DNA from: Bacteroidales bacterium
GTDB lineage: Bacteria; Bacteroidota; Bacteroidia; Bacteroidales; Tenuifilaceae
Direction of reading: 5' to 3'
Assembly (NCBI GenBank): GCA_016931855.1
Contig: JAFGDZ010000049.1
Location: 1-62,806 of the forward strand
Length of the DNA stretch: 62,806 nucleotides
The position numbers were made by a program, and so were the translations under genes. Below, in pieces: positions 18,951 through 28,100 of this stretch (position 1 is the first letter of the stretch; each line of letters starts with the position of its first letter). The notes beneath the pieces were generated by a model that was given only the letters and a program-made list of their open reading frames with translations, had not been told where the DNA came from and searched no databases.

Positions 18951-18975
18951 TACGTAAAATATCAAACTTAAAACT

Positions 18976-20124
18976 ATGAGCAGCAAGTACAATCAGCTCT
19001 TCGAGCAAGTTCTAGGGACAAAAAATAACACGAATCCCCAAAATTTTGAATCTAATAGAGAAAATACCATTATCCCGCTGGAAAGTATCCGAGCCTACTT
19101 CGATTCATCAGTAAAGCCACAGTTCGACAAGCTCGAATCAACCCGTAAGAGCATTGCGCTCAAAAAGAGGTTTGTATCGTTTGGTGTACCAATAGTACTG
19201 GGAACACTTATTCTTGTGTTTGTTACTATGGGTTTACTCTCGGGCGATATTGGCCTATGGCTCGAAGATAATCTATTCCTTGTAATTGGCGTAACACTTC
19301 CAACCCTAATGATTTCAGGTATTTCTACCCTTTTTGCAAGTAGGAGCATACGCGAACCATTGGATAAGTACCGCGAGGTTTACAAGGAGATTGTGGTGCG
19401 CCCCGTGTTTAAGATGCTAAATACCAATTGGAATTACGACCCCAAGGGATCAATAAGTATGGATGCCGTTAAGAATAGCCACATCTTCGGCCCCATTGTA
19501 GATATTTCGTGCGACGATTACATGTCGGGTAAAATTGGGAAAACTGATTTTGAATGCTGCGATTTGGTTACCTACGGAAAGGCCTACAACGAGGATAATG
19601 AAGAGATAAAGCGTGAGAGCTTCCGAGGCTTCTTTATTCACGCCGATTTTAACAAGAATCTGAATGGAACCATATTGGTTAAGCCAGCTGAAATAGTTCT
19701 GATTGATGGAGGAAGCGCCCGTGTTAAGATGGAAAACCCCGAGTTTGATAAGAGGTTTGAGGTACACACAAATATGCATAAAGTAATGGATGCGGTTAGT
19801 GGTGGCATATCTATTTCCCAACTTATTGAAGCCGCCAAGGGGATGAGCTCCACCGAGAACCACACCGAGGCACGCTACGTACTTACCCCAAGAATGATGG
19901 AAGCAATTCTTAATATTGAAAAATCGATTGGCTACCGACCCGTTATCTCGTTCACCAAGAACAGAGTTAATTTTGGCTTCTTCACAGGGAGAGAGCTATT
20001 TGAAGCCAACATTCGAAAGCCCATTAGCTTCAAGGATATTGAGGAGATTCACAGCTTGTTCACCCTAGTAGAGGTGATAATTAACGAAATGGATTTGAAT
20101 ACAAGGATCTGGACTAAGGATTAG
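18976..20124 (+). CDS. DUF3137 membrane protein, copy 2
   Basis: The 382-residue product resembles the upstream DUF3137 protein but has a longer N-terminus. Two TM helices (about 72-92 and 100-122) precede the domain, which contains GKIGKTDFECCDLVTYGKA, FRGFFIHADFNKN, VKMENPEFDKRFEVH and a nearly identical C-terminus DLNTRIWTKD. An insertion around residues 265-300 (GGISISQLIEAAKGM) is absent from copy 1. The gene follows the PPC-like gene by 25 bp and precedes the MORN lipoprotein by 40 bp. Function unknown. Confidence 0.85.
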   Translation: MSSKYNQLFEQVLGTKNNTNPQNFESNRENTIIPLESIRAYFDSSVKPQFDKLESTRKSIALKKRFVSFGVPIVLGTLILVFVTMGLLSGDIGLWLEDNLFLVIGVTLPTLMISGISTLFASRSIREPLDKYREVYKEIVVRPVFKMLNTNWNYDPKGSISMDAVKNSHIFGPIVDISCDDYMSGKIGKTDFECCDLVTYGKAYNEDNEEIKRESFRGFFIHADFNKNLNGTILVKPAEIVLIDGGSARVKMENPEFDKRFEVHTNMHKVMDAVSGGISISQLIEAAKGMSSTENHTEARYVLTPRMMEAILNIEKSIGYRPVISFTKNRVNFGFFTGRELFEANIRKPISFKDIEEIHSLFTLVEVIINEMDLNTRIWTKD

Positions 20125-20164
20125 ATAACATAACACTCTATTTTTTAACTAACAAATCACAACT

Positions 20165-20650
20165 ATGAGAAAACTAATGATTATTGCATCGGCGCTACTT
20201 ATGCTGGCAGCATGCGGAAACAGCCAAAAAGAGGTAAAAGAAGTTAAAATCCATGAGCTGGAGGATAGAGCAGGCCTAGCCTACCTACCAAAATCCGACA
20301 AGCCATTTACAGGAACTGCATATGCCTATTTCTCCGATGGTGCTACCGTTTACCAAAAAACGGGGTTTGTTGATGGCAAACAGCACGGCGAGCACATTGA
20401 GTACTTACCAAACGGACAGGTTAGCTACAAACGCAACTATGCTAATGGTGCTGAAGATGGCGAATGGATTGAATACTTCGAAAATGGAAATGTTAGCAAA
20501 AAGCAGAACTACAAAGATTGTCAATTAAATGGTGAGTGGATTACCTACTACGAAAACGGTCAAATCCGCGTAAAAGGCCAGTTTGAGAATGGCGAAGAGG
20601 TTGGCGAGTGGTTTGCCTACGATGAGAATGGTAATCAAGTGGAAAGGTAG
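20165..20650 (+). CDS. MORN-repeat (YwqK-like) lipoprotein
   Basis: The 161-residue product starts with a lipoprotein signal (LMLAAC, Cys17). It then has five or so MORN-type repeats of about 22 residues with the pattern G-x-x-x-G-x-W-x-x-Y-x-x-N-G, for example DGEWIEYFENGNVS and NGEWITYYENGQIR. Such proteins are often named YwqK-family antitoxins by homology, but the lipid anchor and the lack of a toxin gene make an envelope role more likely. The first copy of the repeated terminator element follows. Confidence 0.85.
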   Translation: MRKLMIIASALLMLAACGNSQKEVKEVKIHELEDRAGLAYLPKSDKPFTGTAYAYFSDGATVYQKTGFVDGKQHGEHIEYLPNGQVSYKRNYANGAEDGEWIEYFENGNVSKKQNYKDCQLNGEWITYYENGQIRVKGQFENGEEVGEWFAYDENGNQVER

Positions 20651-20657
20651 GTTTACA

Positions 20658-20725
20658 CATTCAAATGTACTACGTACACATTCAAGACTCACCCCCAAAA
20701 GGTGAGTTTTTTTTTGTTGCTTTAT
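20658..20725 (+). repeat. intergenic terminator element, copy 1 of 3
   Basis: An upstream half with two ATTCAA segments (about 20659 and 20680) leads into the stem ACTCACC (20687-20693)/GGTGAGT (20701-20707), a nine-base T-run and GTTGCTTTA. Both the flanks and the stem recur at about 22228-22292 and 24377-24440, so this is a dispersed sequence element and not only a chance terminator. It ends the MORN lipoprotein gene. Confidence 0.8.
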
Positions 20726-20780
20726 TACATCAATTACGAGAACGCGAATTCCACAATCAAAAAACCAAACCATAAAGTCC

Positions 20781-22187
20781 ATGAAAACAAACCACTTACT
20801 AACAGTCATTGCCCTTATTTTTGTTGGGACATCATGCTCAAGCACAAAAACTACAACAACACAATCGAGTAGTACAACAAAAAAGAATACAGAAACTAGG
20901 GTAAGTGCTATAAACCAATCAGAAATAGCGGCAGAATCCCTAACTGTAACTAAACCTTCCAAAGGAAGGCCATATATCGATCCAGCCCTAGCCACAAAGA
21001 ACCTAGCTGAAATCAGATCCTATATTGACGATTTATCTCGATGGATTTATGTTGAGCGGGTAATAGAACCCTACCAAACCATTGATCAGGCAATAAACCA
21101 GGATTCAATAAAAATTATTCATCGTGTTTTAGCCTCGTATAATAGCCGAGCCAATAAAACTGAAGGTGATGCAGACAGATTAAAAAATGCATTAGAGGTT
21201 TTATTACTAAAGAAAGCAGATGTTGATTTGCTGAATGATGATGGCGAGGATGCTCTTTGCGCTTTCTTAAAATTTGGTTCATCCTCATCGAGAACACTAA
21301 ATGCCTTTCACAAAAGGCAAAAACCCTACTCAGCGCAAGATATGGAACCTTTAGTTAAGCTTTTTATTGCTAATGGGGCTGATATAAAAGCCAAGGACAA
21401 GGATGGTATTTCGGCATTCGAGAGAATAGTGGATTTCGCTAGCCTAGACTTTATAACATCAATACTTGGCAATGATATAGATATCAATACTGCGCTAGCT
21501 GCTGCCATAAGGGGCAATAACACGGAGCTAATTAGCTACGCGTTAGCCAATGGAGCCAAGCTGAATACAGATGCCCAAGAGGGCAAGGAGCTGTTTATGA
21601 CTGCCGTTAAAAACATAAATGATTTTGAACTATTCAAAAAACTAGTTGATGAAACTACAGATATTAATGTGATAGTCGTAACTAATAAACAACAGCGCAG
21701 GAATGCCTTACATCATTTAATACTAGGATTAGACCAACAAGCAACTCAAGATATTTATCTAGATAAAGCTGTTTACCTTCTTGAAAAAGGAGTAAAAGTA
21801 ATTGAGCGCGACTGGATGAAAGAAAACGAAGAGAATAGCATGCTTGTTGTCGTTCTGGCTAATGCGGGAAATACTTATCCTAAGTCTGAAGTGCTATGCA
21901 AACAGTTAATTGCAAATGGTGCCAATGTTAACTTGGTAACTAATATCCAAAGTCCGTTATTTATCCTACTTTATCGAAATTTCAGGCATGATATTGAGCC
22001 CCTCTTTAATCTACTCATTGAGAAGGGTGCTGATGTTAATTACGTATTTCGAGGAACACAAACTCCTCTTGATTTGATGTTGCCTCGCCTAGATATTGAA
22101 AAGGAAGACCTTAGAAATAAAGCTACACGGATTACCGAGACACTCAAAGCAAAAGGAGCCAAAAAATTTAGTGAAATTAACCAATAG
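20781..22187 (+). CDS. ankyrin-repeat-like lipoprotein
   Basis: The 468-residue product has a lipoprotein signal (VGTSC, Cys19) and a Ser/Thr-rich linker. It then carries degenerate ankyrin-type repeats, recognised by LFIANGADIKAKDKDGISAF, YALANGAKLN, LLEKGVKV, LIANGANVNLV and LIEKGADVNYVFRGTQTPLD. The repeats suggest protein binding at the cell surface or periplasm. Terminator elements on both sides indicate that it is transcribed alone. No enzymatic domain is seen. Confidence 0.82.
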   Translation: MKTNHLLTVIALIFVGTSCSSTKTTTTQSSSTTKKNTETRVSAINQSEIAAESLTVTKPSKGRPYIDPALATKNLAEIRSYIDDLSRWIYVERVIEPYQTIDQAINQDSIKIIHRVLASYNSRANKTEGDADRLKNALEVLLLKKADVDLLNDDGEDALCAFLKFGSSSSRTLNAFHKRQKPYSAQDMEPLVKLFIANGADIKAKDKDGISAFERIVDFASLDFITSILGNDIDINTALAAAIRGNNTELISYALANGAKLNTDAQEGKELFMTAVKNINDFELFKKLVDETTDINVIVVTNKQQRRNALHHLILGLDQQATQDIYLDKAVYLLEKGVKVIERDWMKENEENSMLVVVLANAGNTYPKSEVLCKQLIANGANVNLVTNIQSPLFILLYRNFRHDIEPLFNLLIEKGADVNYVFRGTQTPLDLMLPRLDIEKEDLRNKATRITETLKAKGAKKFSEINQ

Positions 22188-22227
22188 CAGCTGCGTAGAT
22201 ATGCTAACATCCTAAAAAATGTTACGC

Positions 22228-22292
22228 ATTCAAATCCTTTAGCTACAAATTCAAAACTCACCCCCAAAGGGTGAGTTTTTTTGTTTTGCTTT
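22228..22292 (+). repeat. intergenic terminator element, copy 2 of 3
   Basis: Copy 2 has the same ATTCAAAT spacer, the stem AAAACTCACCC (22253-22263)/GGGTGAGTTTT (22269-22279), a T-run and GTTTTGCTTTAC. The 11-bp stem with a five-base loop is a strong terminator for the ankyrin-type gene. The flanks match copies 1 and 3 well beyond what termination needs. Confidence 0.82.
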
Positions 22293-22354
22293 ACATTGGT
22301 GAAGCATCAGTATGCTGACAGAACTTGATTAAACTACAACAAATCATAACTAAA

Positions 22355-24322
22355 ATGGATACAACAATGAAAACATTACTTAAAATCTTTATGGTTTTGC
22401 TAACCATGCATTTAGGTTATACAAACCTGCAAGCAGAAGAATGGAACTGGGCTAAGCAGGCAGGCGGAGTTTGGGAAGATAGTGGAGAAGCAATCTGCAC
22501 TGACAATCAAGGGAATGTTTATGCTGTCGGAAAATTTAGCGGAATTGCTCAGTTTGGCGATTTTTCAATACAAACAGTAGGTGGTTTTGATATTTATATC
22601 ACTAAAATGGATAAGAATGGTAACTTCTTATGGGCCAAAAGAGCTGGTGGTAATGGCGGTGATGTAGCTAGAGGCGTTGCTGTTGATAGCGAAGGTAATG
22701 TTGTAGTTGTTGGTACTTACCGTAGTAATAATAATAATAATGCTACTTTTGGTCATATACAGGTGTCAGGAGGTGGTCTCTTTGTTACTAAATTGGATAG
22801 CGAAGGGAATTTCTTATGGGTTTCTAGAACTGATGGAAATGTGGCTGCCGATGGCTTTGCAGTTGATCTTGATCAGAATGATAATATATATGTAACAGGA
22901 GTGTTTCAAAGTACAGTAACATTTGGTAATTACACTTTAAATGGAACTGAAAGTTCCCAAGGTACTGCCTTTGATGCAGCCTTTATTACAAAACTCAATA
23001 ATGAAGGTACTTTTTTATGGGCAAAAAGTATTGAGGTGCCTGAGGATGGTTGGCTGGTTGCTAGAAGTTACTCAATAAAAGCAGATCCGGAAGGTAATAA
23101 TTATATTGCTGGCTACTATGATGGTACTGCAATTTTTGGCGAAACAACCTTAGATAGCTATTCCGATGGTACAGGTAGTTTTAATGTATTTATTACAAAA
23201 TTAAACAGTGAAGGAGAATTTGTTTGGGCAAACCACGCTACACTACCAAATGACGAAGCCCAGGCTGCAGCCTATGCCCACGCTATTGCTATTGATTCCG
23301 ATCAGAATGTTTATATAACAGGAGAATATCAGGGTACTCCTAAGTTTGGAACAACCGTTTTGGCTCAGCCTAATTATATCAATCTATTTGTTGCTAAGTT
23401 AAATTCCAGCGGTCAATTCTTGTGGGCATTGGGCAATGGTGCCGATAATGAAAACTGGGGAAGTTCTATTGTTGTTGATAATGAAGGTTATTGCTATGTG
23501 GGAGGAAAATGGGGTCATTGGGTTTATGGTTATGCTGATGAAATACAATATTCTATAACCTTTGGCTCACAAACTTTTACTAAAAATCATACTGGTCCAA
23601 ATGCATTTGTGACAAAAATAAGTAGCCATGGGGAGTATGTGTGGGCTAAATCAGTGAGTACCCATGGTAGCCCCTCGGGAAGTTATACAAATGCTTTGGC
23701 TGCTGACAATTATAACAATATTTACGCAACTGGCTTTTTTTTACGAACGGCCAATTTCGATTCATTCTCGTTTACTTCTTTTGAGATGAATGATGTACCA
23801 TTGGTAGATATTTGGGTTGGTAGAATTGGCGATAATAATCCCCCCAATGAAATGCTCACATTTTCGGTAAAAGCAAACAGTCAACCCATTTCCAATGCAA
23901 CAATAGCTATTAACCAAGAGGAGCTAGCAACAAACAGCAACGGATTGGCAAGCGTAACGCTCCCATTTGCAAGTTATGCCTATACCGTTACCCATCCCAA
24001 CTACAAAACGTACAATGCGGAGATAAATTTTCAGGAGGAAACAACGGTTAACTTAGTTCTTGAATCAAATACAACCTCTAGCGAGTCTCATCTGGCAAAT
24101 GGTATTTCACTCTACCCCAATCCATTTAAAGATGTTATTTATATAGCTAATTATCAATATGTCAATAGCATAATGATTAACACATCTACGGGTACAAATG
24201 TATTATCTCAACCCCTAAGCAGTAATACACTGAACACTAGTAGATTGAATAAGGGAGTATATATTGTTACTGTATTCTTAAACAATGGAGAAAAGCAGGT
24301 GTTCCGGTTGGTAAAGCAATAG
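22355..24322 (+). CDS. SBBP-repeat secreted protein with T9SS sorting domain
   Basis: From the ATG at 22355 the product has about 655 residues; an ATG at 22367 is equally possible, and the frame extends upstream only to a TTG. After a signal peptide come about nine SBBP (beta-propeller-type) repeats with the pattern D-x-x-G-N-x-Y-x-x-G and FxTKLNxxGxFLWA (about 25-490). Next are a carboxypeptidase-regulatory-like beta domain (about 502-570) and a T9SS type A sorting domain (about 585-655; SLYPNPFKDV, LNKGVYIVTVF). It should be exported by T9SS and surface-attached or released. Its regulatory-like domain is paralogous to one in the GLUG protein. Confidence 0.88.
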   Translation: MDTTMKTLLKIFMVLLTMHLGYTNLQAEEWNWAKQAGGVWEDSGEAICTDNQGNVYAVGKFSGIAQFGDFSIQTVGGFDIYITKMDKNGNFLWAKRAGGNGGDVARGVAVDSEGNVVVVGTYRSNNNNNATFGHIQVSGGGLFVTKLDSEGNFLWVSRTDGNVAADGFAVDLDQNDNIYVTGVFQSTVTFGNYTLNGTESSQGTAFDAAFITKLNNEGTFLWAKSIEVPEDGWLVARSYSIKADPEGNNYIAGYYDGTAIFGETTLDSYSDGTGSFNVFITKLNSEGEFVWANHATLPNDEAQAAAYAHAIAIDSDQNVYITGEYQGTPKFGTTVLAQPNYINLFVAKLNSSGQFLWALGNGADNENWGSSIVVDNEGYCYVGGKWGHWVYGYADEIQYSITFGSQTFTKNHTGPNAFVTKISSHGEYVWAKSVSTHGSPSGSYTNALAADNYNNIYATGFFLRTANFDSFSFTSFEMNDVPLVDIWVGRIGDNNPPNEMLTFSVKANSQPISNATIAINQEELATNSNGLASVTLPFASYAYTVTHPNYKTYNAEINFQEETTVNLVLESNTTSSESHLANGISLYPNPFKDVIYIANYQYVNSIMINTSTGTNVLSQPLSSNTLNTSRLNKGVYIVTVFLNNGEKQVFRLVKQ

Positions 24323-24376
24323 GTTAGAATGGAGAAATACATTCCCATACCTCTAAAAATGATATAAACAAAACGC

Positions 24377-24440
24377 TTTCAAACCCATTAAGTACGCTTT
24401 CAAAACTCACCCAAAAAGGGTGAGTTTTTTTGTGTTGCTT
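24377..24440 (+). repeat. intergenic terminator element, copy 3 of 3
   Basis: Copy 3 has the TTTCAAA spacer twice, then the stem AAAACTCACCC (24402-24412)/GGGTGAGTTTT (24418-24428) with an AAAAA loop, a T-run to 24431 and GTGTTGCTTTAC. It ends the SBBP/T9SS gene. Confidence 0.82.
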
Positions 24441-24498
24441 TACTTTCGAAATGAACTGAATAAAAACAATACCAATATAAACCCAAAACTAAAGCATA

Positions 24499-25152
24499 AT
24501 GAAAGCAATCAAAATCTTTTCAATCCTAACTATTCTTGCACTTGCCATTAGTGGGTGCAAAGTATCGAACCTAACCAGCAGCAAGCTGGTAAACAGAACC
24601 GTTGACAAGGTGGCCACCAAGGCCATTTACGGCAACTACAACTGGGCAAGCGACAACCTTGATGTTGCAACCTTCCGCAATGGCGACCCCATTCCTGAGG
24701 CCAAAACCGACGAGGAGTGGGTACAGGCCGCCAAGGAGGGTAAACCCGCCTGGTGCTATCTAAATAACGACCCCGCCAACGGCAAAAAGTATGGCAAGCT
24801 GTACAACTGGTACGCAGTAAGCGACCCCCGTGGGCTTGCACCCCAAGGGTATAGACTACCCACTTATGATGATTACCAAAATCTTATAAAAAGCACAGGC
24901 AGCTCCGCGGCAAACAACAGGGCAAAACAGCTAATGAAAGGTGGAAAAACAGGCTACAACTCGAAAATGGGTGGATACAGAACCGAGGAAGGATACTTTA
25001 AAAAGGCTGGAGACTTTGGCCGATACTGGTCAGAATCAAAGTACAACGAAACCCGTGCGCATACCCTTTACATTGAGAGAACTAGTAATACTGGAAGCGT
25101 TACTAACCTTGTATTTGCTAATGGGTTCTCAGTTCGCTGCATAAAAGAATAA
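24499..25152 (+). CDS. FISUMP-domain lipoprotein
   Basis: The 217-residue product has a lipoprotein signal (AISGC, Cys20) and a FISUMP (Fibrobacter succinogenes major paralogous) domain: NWASDNLDVATFRNGDPIPE, WCYLNNDPANGKKYGKLYNW, YRLPTYDDY and a C-terminal FANGFSVRCIKE. Members are surface proteins of unknown function. The GC-rich stretch from about 24,595 to 24,850 contrasts with the AT-rich remainder and suggests a mosaic or acquired segment. The GLUG/T9SS gene follows 32 bp later, probably on the same transcript. Confidence 0.85.
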   Translation: MKAIKIFSILTILALAISGCKVSNLTSSKLVNRTVDKVATKAIYGNYNWASDNLDVATFRNGDPIPEAKTDEEWVQAAKEGKPAWCYLNNDPANGKKYGKLYNWYAVSDPRGLAPQGYRLPTYDDYQNLIKSTGSSAANNRAKQLMKGGKTGYNSKMGGYRTEEGYFKKAGDFGRYWSESKYNETRAHTLYIERTSNTGSVTNLVFANGFSVRCIKE

Positions 25153-25184
25153 TACAAATCCCTAAATTCTAACACAATACAAAC

Positions 25185-28100
25185 ATGATACGAAATCTAC
25201 TACTAACAATTGCCATATGGCTGTTCAGCACAGCCCTTATGGCCCAAACCGCTACCAAGCCCGAGGGCAGTGGCACCGAGAACAACCCATACCAAATTGC
25301 CACTTGGCAAAACCTGTACTGGTTAAGCCAGCAAAAGGACAACTTTCAGGAATGGGGGAAGAGCTACATTCAGACGGCCGATATTGATTTTGCGGATGCT
25401 GAACCTGCAATAAACACCTGGAACGGGGGAAAAGGCTGGGAGCCCATTGGCTACTACGCAATGCCAGACCCTGCTCGCTCGTTCACAGGCTACTATAACG
25501 GGCAGGGTTACACAATAAAGAATCTATACATAGATGCCACCGAAACATACGCAGCCCTATTTGCATACACCGAGAATGCAACCATTGTAAATTTAGGATT
25601 AGTTGATGTTGATGTTACGGGAGCCATTGGAATGGTTGCTGCATTGGTCTCTGAGGGTAGCAACACAACAGTTGAAAAGTGTTACAGCACTGGAAGCATG
25701 ACTAATACTGGCGATTGGACAGCAGGTGGCTTGGTTGCTAGTAATGGAGGCACCATTACAAACTCATACTCAACGGCAAGCGTTACAGGGAAGGAATGGA
25801 CAGGCGGCTTCGTTGGTAATAACTCATCGGGTACTATTGAAAACTGCTACAGCGCAGGTAACGTAACTTCAAGTGGTTCAGAAGGTATTGGTGGTTTTGT
25901 GGGGAGCAATACCTACTACGATAACGTGGGCACAGTAATAAACTCGTACTGGGATACCCAAACCTCAGAACAAACAGAAAGCGGCGGTGATGAACAAGGT
26001 AAAACCACTGCCGAAATGAAGCAGCAAAGCACTTTTACCAATTGGGATTTTGATAAGGTGTGGGCACTTGACGCCTCAACTAACAACGGATACCCCCACC
26101 TGCAATTTGCTGAACCAACAAATGAAACACCAGAAGCAATTATGCCCGAGGGTTATGGCAGCGAAGAGTCACCTTTTTTAATTGCCACGTGGCAAAACTT
26201 GTATTGGCTTAGTCAAAATCCAAACTACTGGTTCGACGAGAACAACTATAACCCTTACTACTTTGAGCAAACTGCCGATATCGACCTTGCCAACGCTACC
26301 CCAGCCATCGAAACCTGGGGAATGGGTAGAGGCTGGTTGCCTATTGGTAAAGAAAAAGAGTTTGATTTAGACCACGATAGCAAGGCCTTTAAATCAGTTT
26401 ACAATGGTAAAGGCTACGCAATTAAAAACCTTTACATAAACAGACCAACCCAAGACAATGTTGGGCTATTTGGATACACCGAATATGCTGTAATCAAAAA
26501 CATTAAACTTGAAAATGTAAATATCACTGGTAAGGATAATGTTGGTGCAGTTGTAGGTAAATACACAGGCATTTCTAGCTACAATAATGGTTTTGGAGTA
26601 TTTAGCAGCTCTGCAAGTGGCTCCATAACCGGTGGTGAAAATGTGGGAGGTATAGTTGGCAATAATGAGGATGGATACATTGAAAAATCCCACAGTTCGG
26701 TTACCGTTAATGGCGAGTGGAAAGTGGGTGGACTCGTGGGGCTAAATGCAAGGAAAGCAGGTTCAACAAACACAGAGAGCCATATAGTAGATTGCTACAG
26801 TACCGGCAATGTGGTTGCAACCGGAACATCTGAAATTGGTGGTCTTGTTGGTTCTAATTTCAAAAGCGAAATCAAAAACTCATTCAGCGTAGGGACCATT
26901 TCAGCTCCCGAGCAGCAACAAGGATACGCTTATTCTTTAGGTGGATTAGTTGGATACGATTCCGAAGGAACAATCATCAATTCTTACTGGGATACCGAAA
27001 CATCGGGCTTTGCCACCAGCGATGGCGGTGAGGGCAAAACCACTGCCCAAATGAAAGTGCAAAGCACATATACCGATTGGGATTTTGTAATGGTATGGCA
27101 AATTAGCGAGACGGTAAACAACGGATATCCATCGTATGTGAATTACGAGCCACAGGGCGAAGGAACCGTGGATAATCCCTACCAAATTGCCACATGGCAT
27201 AACCTAAAATGGATAAGCGACAACGCCGAAGAGTGGAATAAGCACTTCCTGCAAACAGCCAATATAGAATTCCCCGAAGCGATTAAGGACTGGGATAATG
27301 GCAAGGGCTGGAGCCCAATAGGCAACAGCACTTACAACTTCTTCTCCGGGGTTTACAACGGGCAAAGCTTCACCATATCGAACCTATACATAAACCGCGA
27401 TGATGATTTTATTGGATTGTTTGGTAATGTTGAGGCAAATGAAGGCAAACTTATCAATATCAAAATTATTGATGCCGATATTTCAGGAAGTTCCTACGTT
27501 GGTGCGCTTGCCGGTAAAATTTACTGGACAAGCGTTGATAACTGCCACAGCTCCGGAAATGTAGATGGATTTAGCCATGTGGGCGGCTTGGTTGGCTCAT
27601 ACATCTGGACTGAAAAAATGATAGGATGCACCAGTTCGGCAGATGTGCATGGATTAAGTCGTATTGGTGGCCTTATTGGACATTTAGGAGGGAATGGCGA
27701 TACTGGCGGTGTTGACAACTGCAGCAGCACTGGTAACGTTGAAGGCGAAGAGTTTGTGGGCGGATTTGCAGGCGAGGGCAGCGGAGCAAGGATATTCGCA
27801 TCGCATAGCAATGGTAATGTTTCAGGGAAAGATGATGTTGGCGGCTTTATTGGTACTGCTGAGGGTGGTTCAATTAAAAAATGCTACTCTACTGGTTTGG
27901 TAACGGGTTCTCCTGATGCAAACAGCAATGAAAGCTACAACATCGGAGGGTTCATTGGTACTGTCAACAATTCTGCAACTATCGAAAACACCTATGCAAC
28001 GGGCAATGTAAGCGGTTGTAATAACGTGGGGGGGTTTGTTGGATATAATTACGAATCGCAAATAAAATACTCCTACAGCATTGGCAGCGTTACTGCAAAC

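Noticed and set aside
20165-20650. A toxin-antitoxin module (YwqK antitoxin)
   Set aside because: The MORN protein has a lipoprotein signal and no neighbouring toxin gene; the name comes only from repeat homology.
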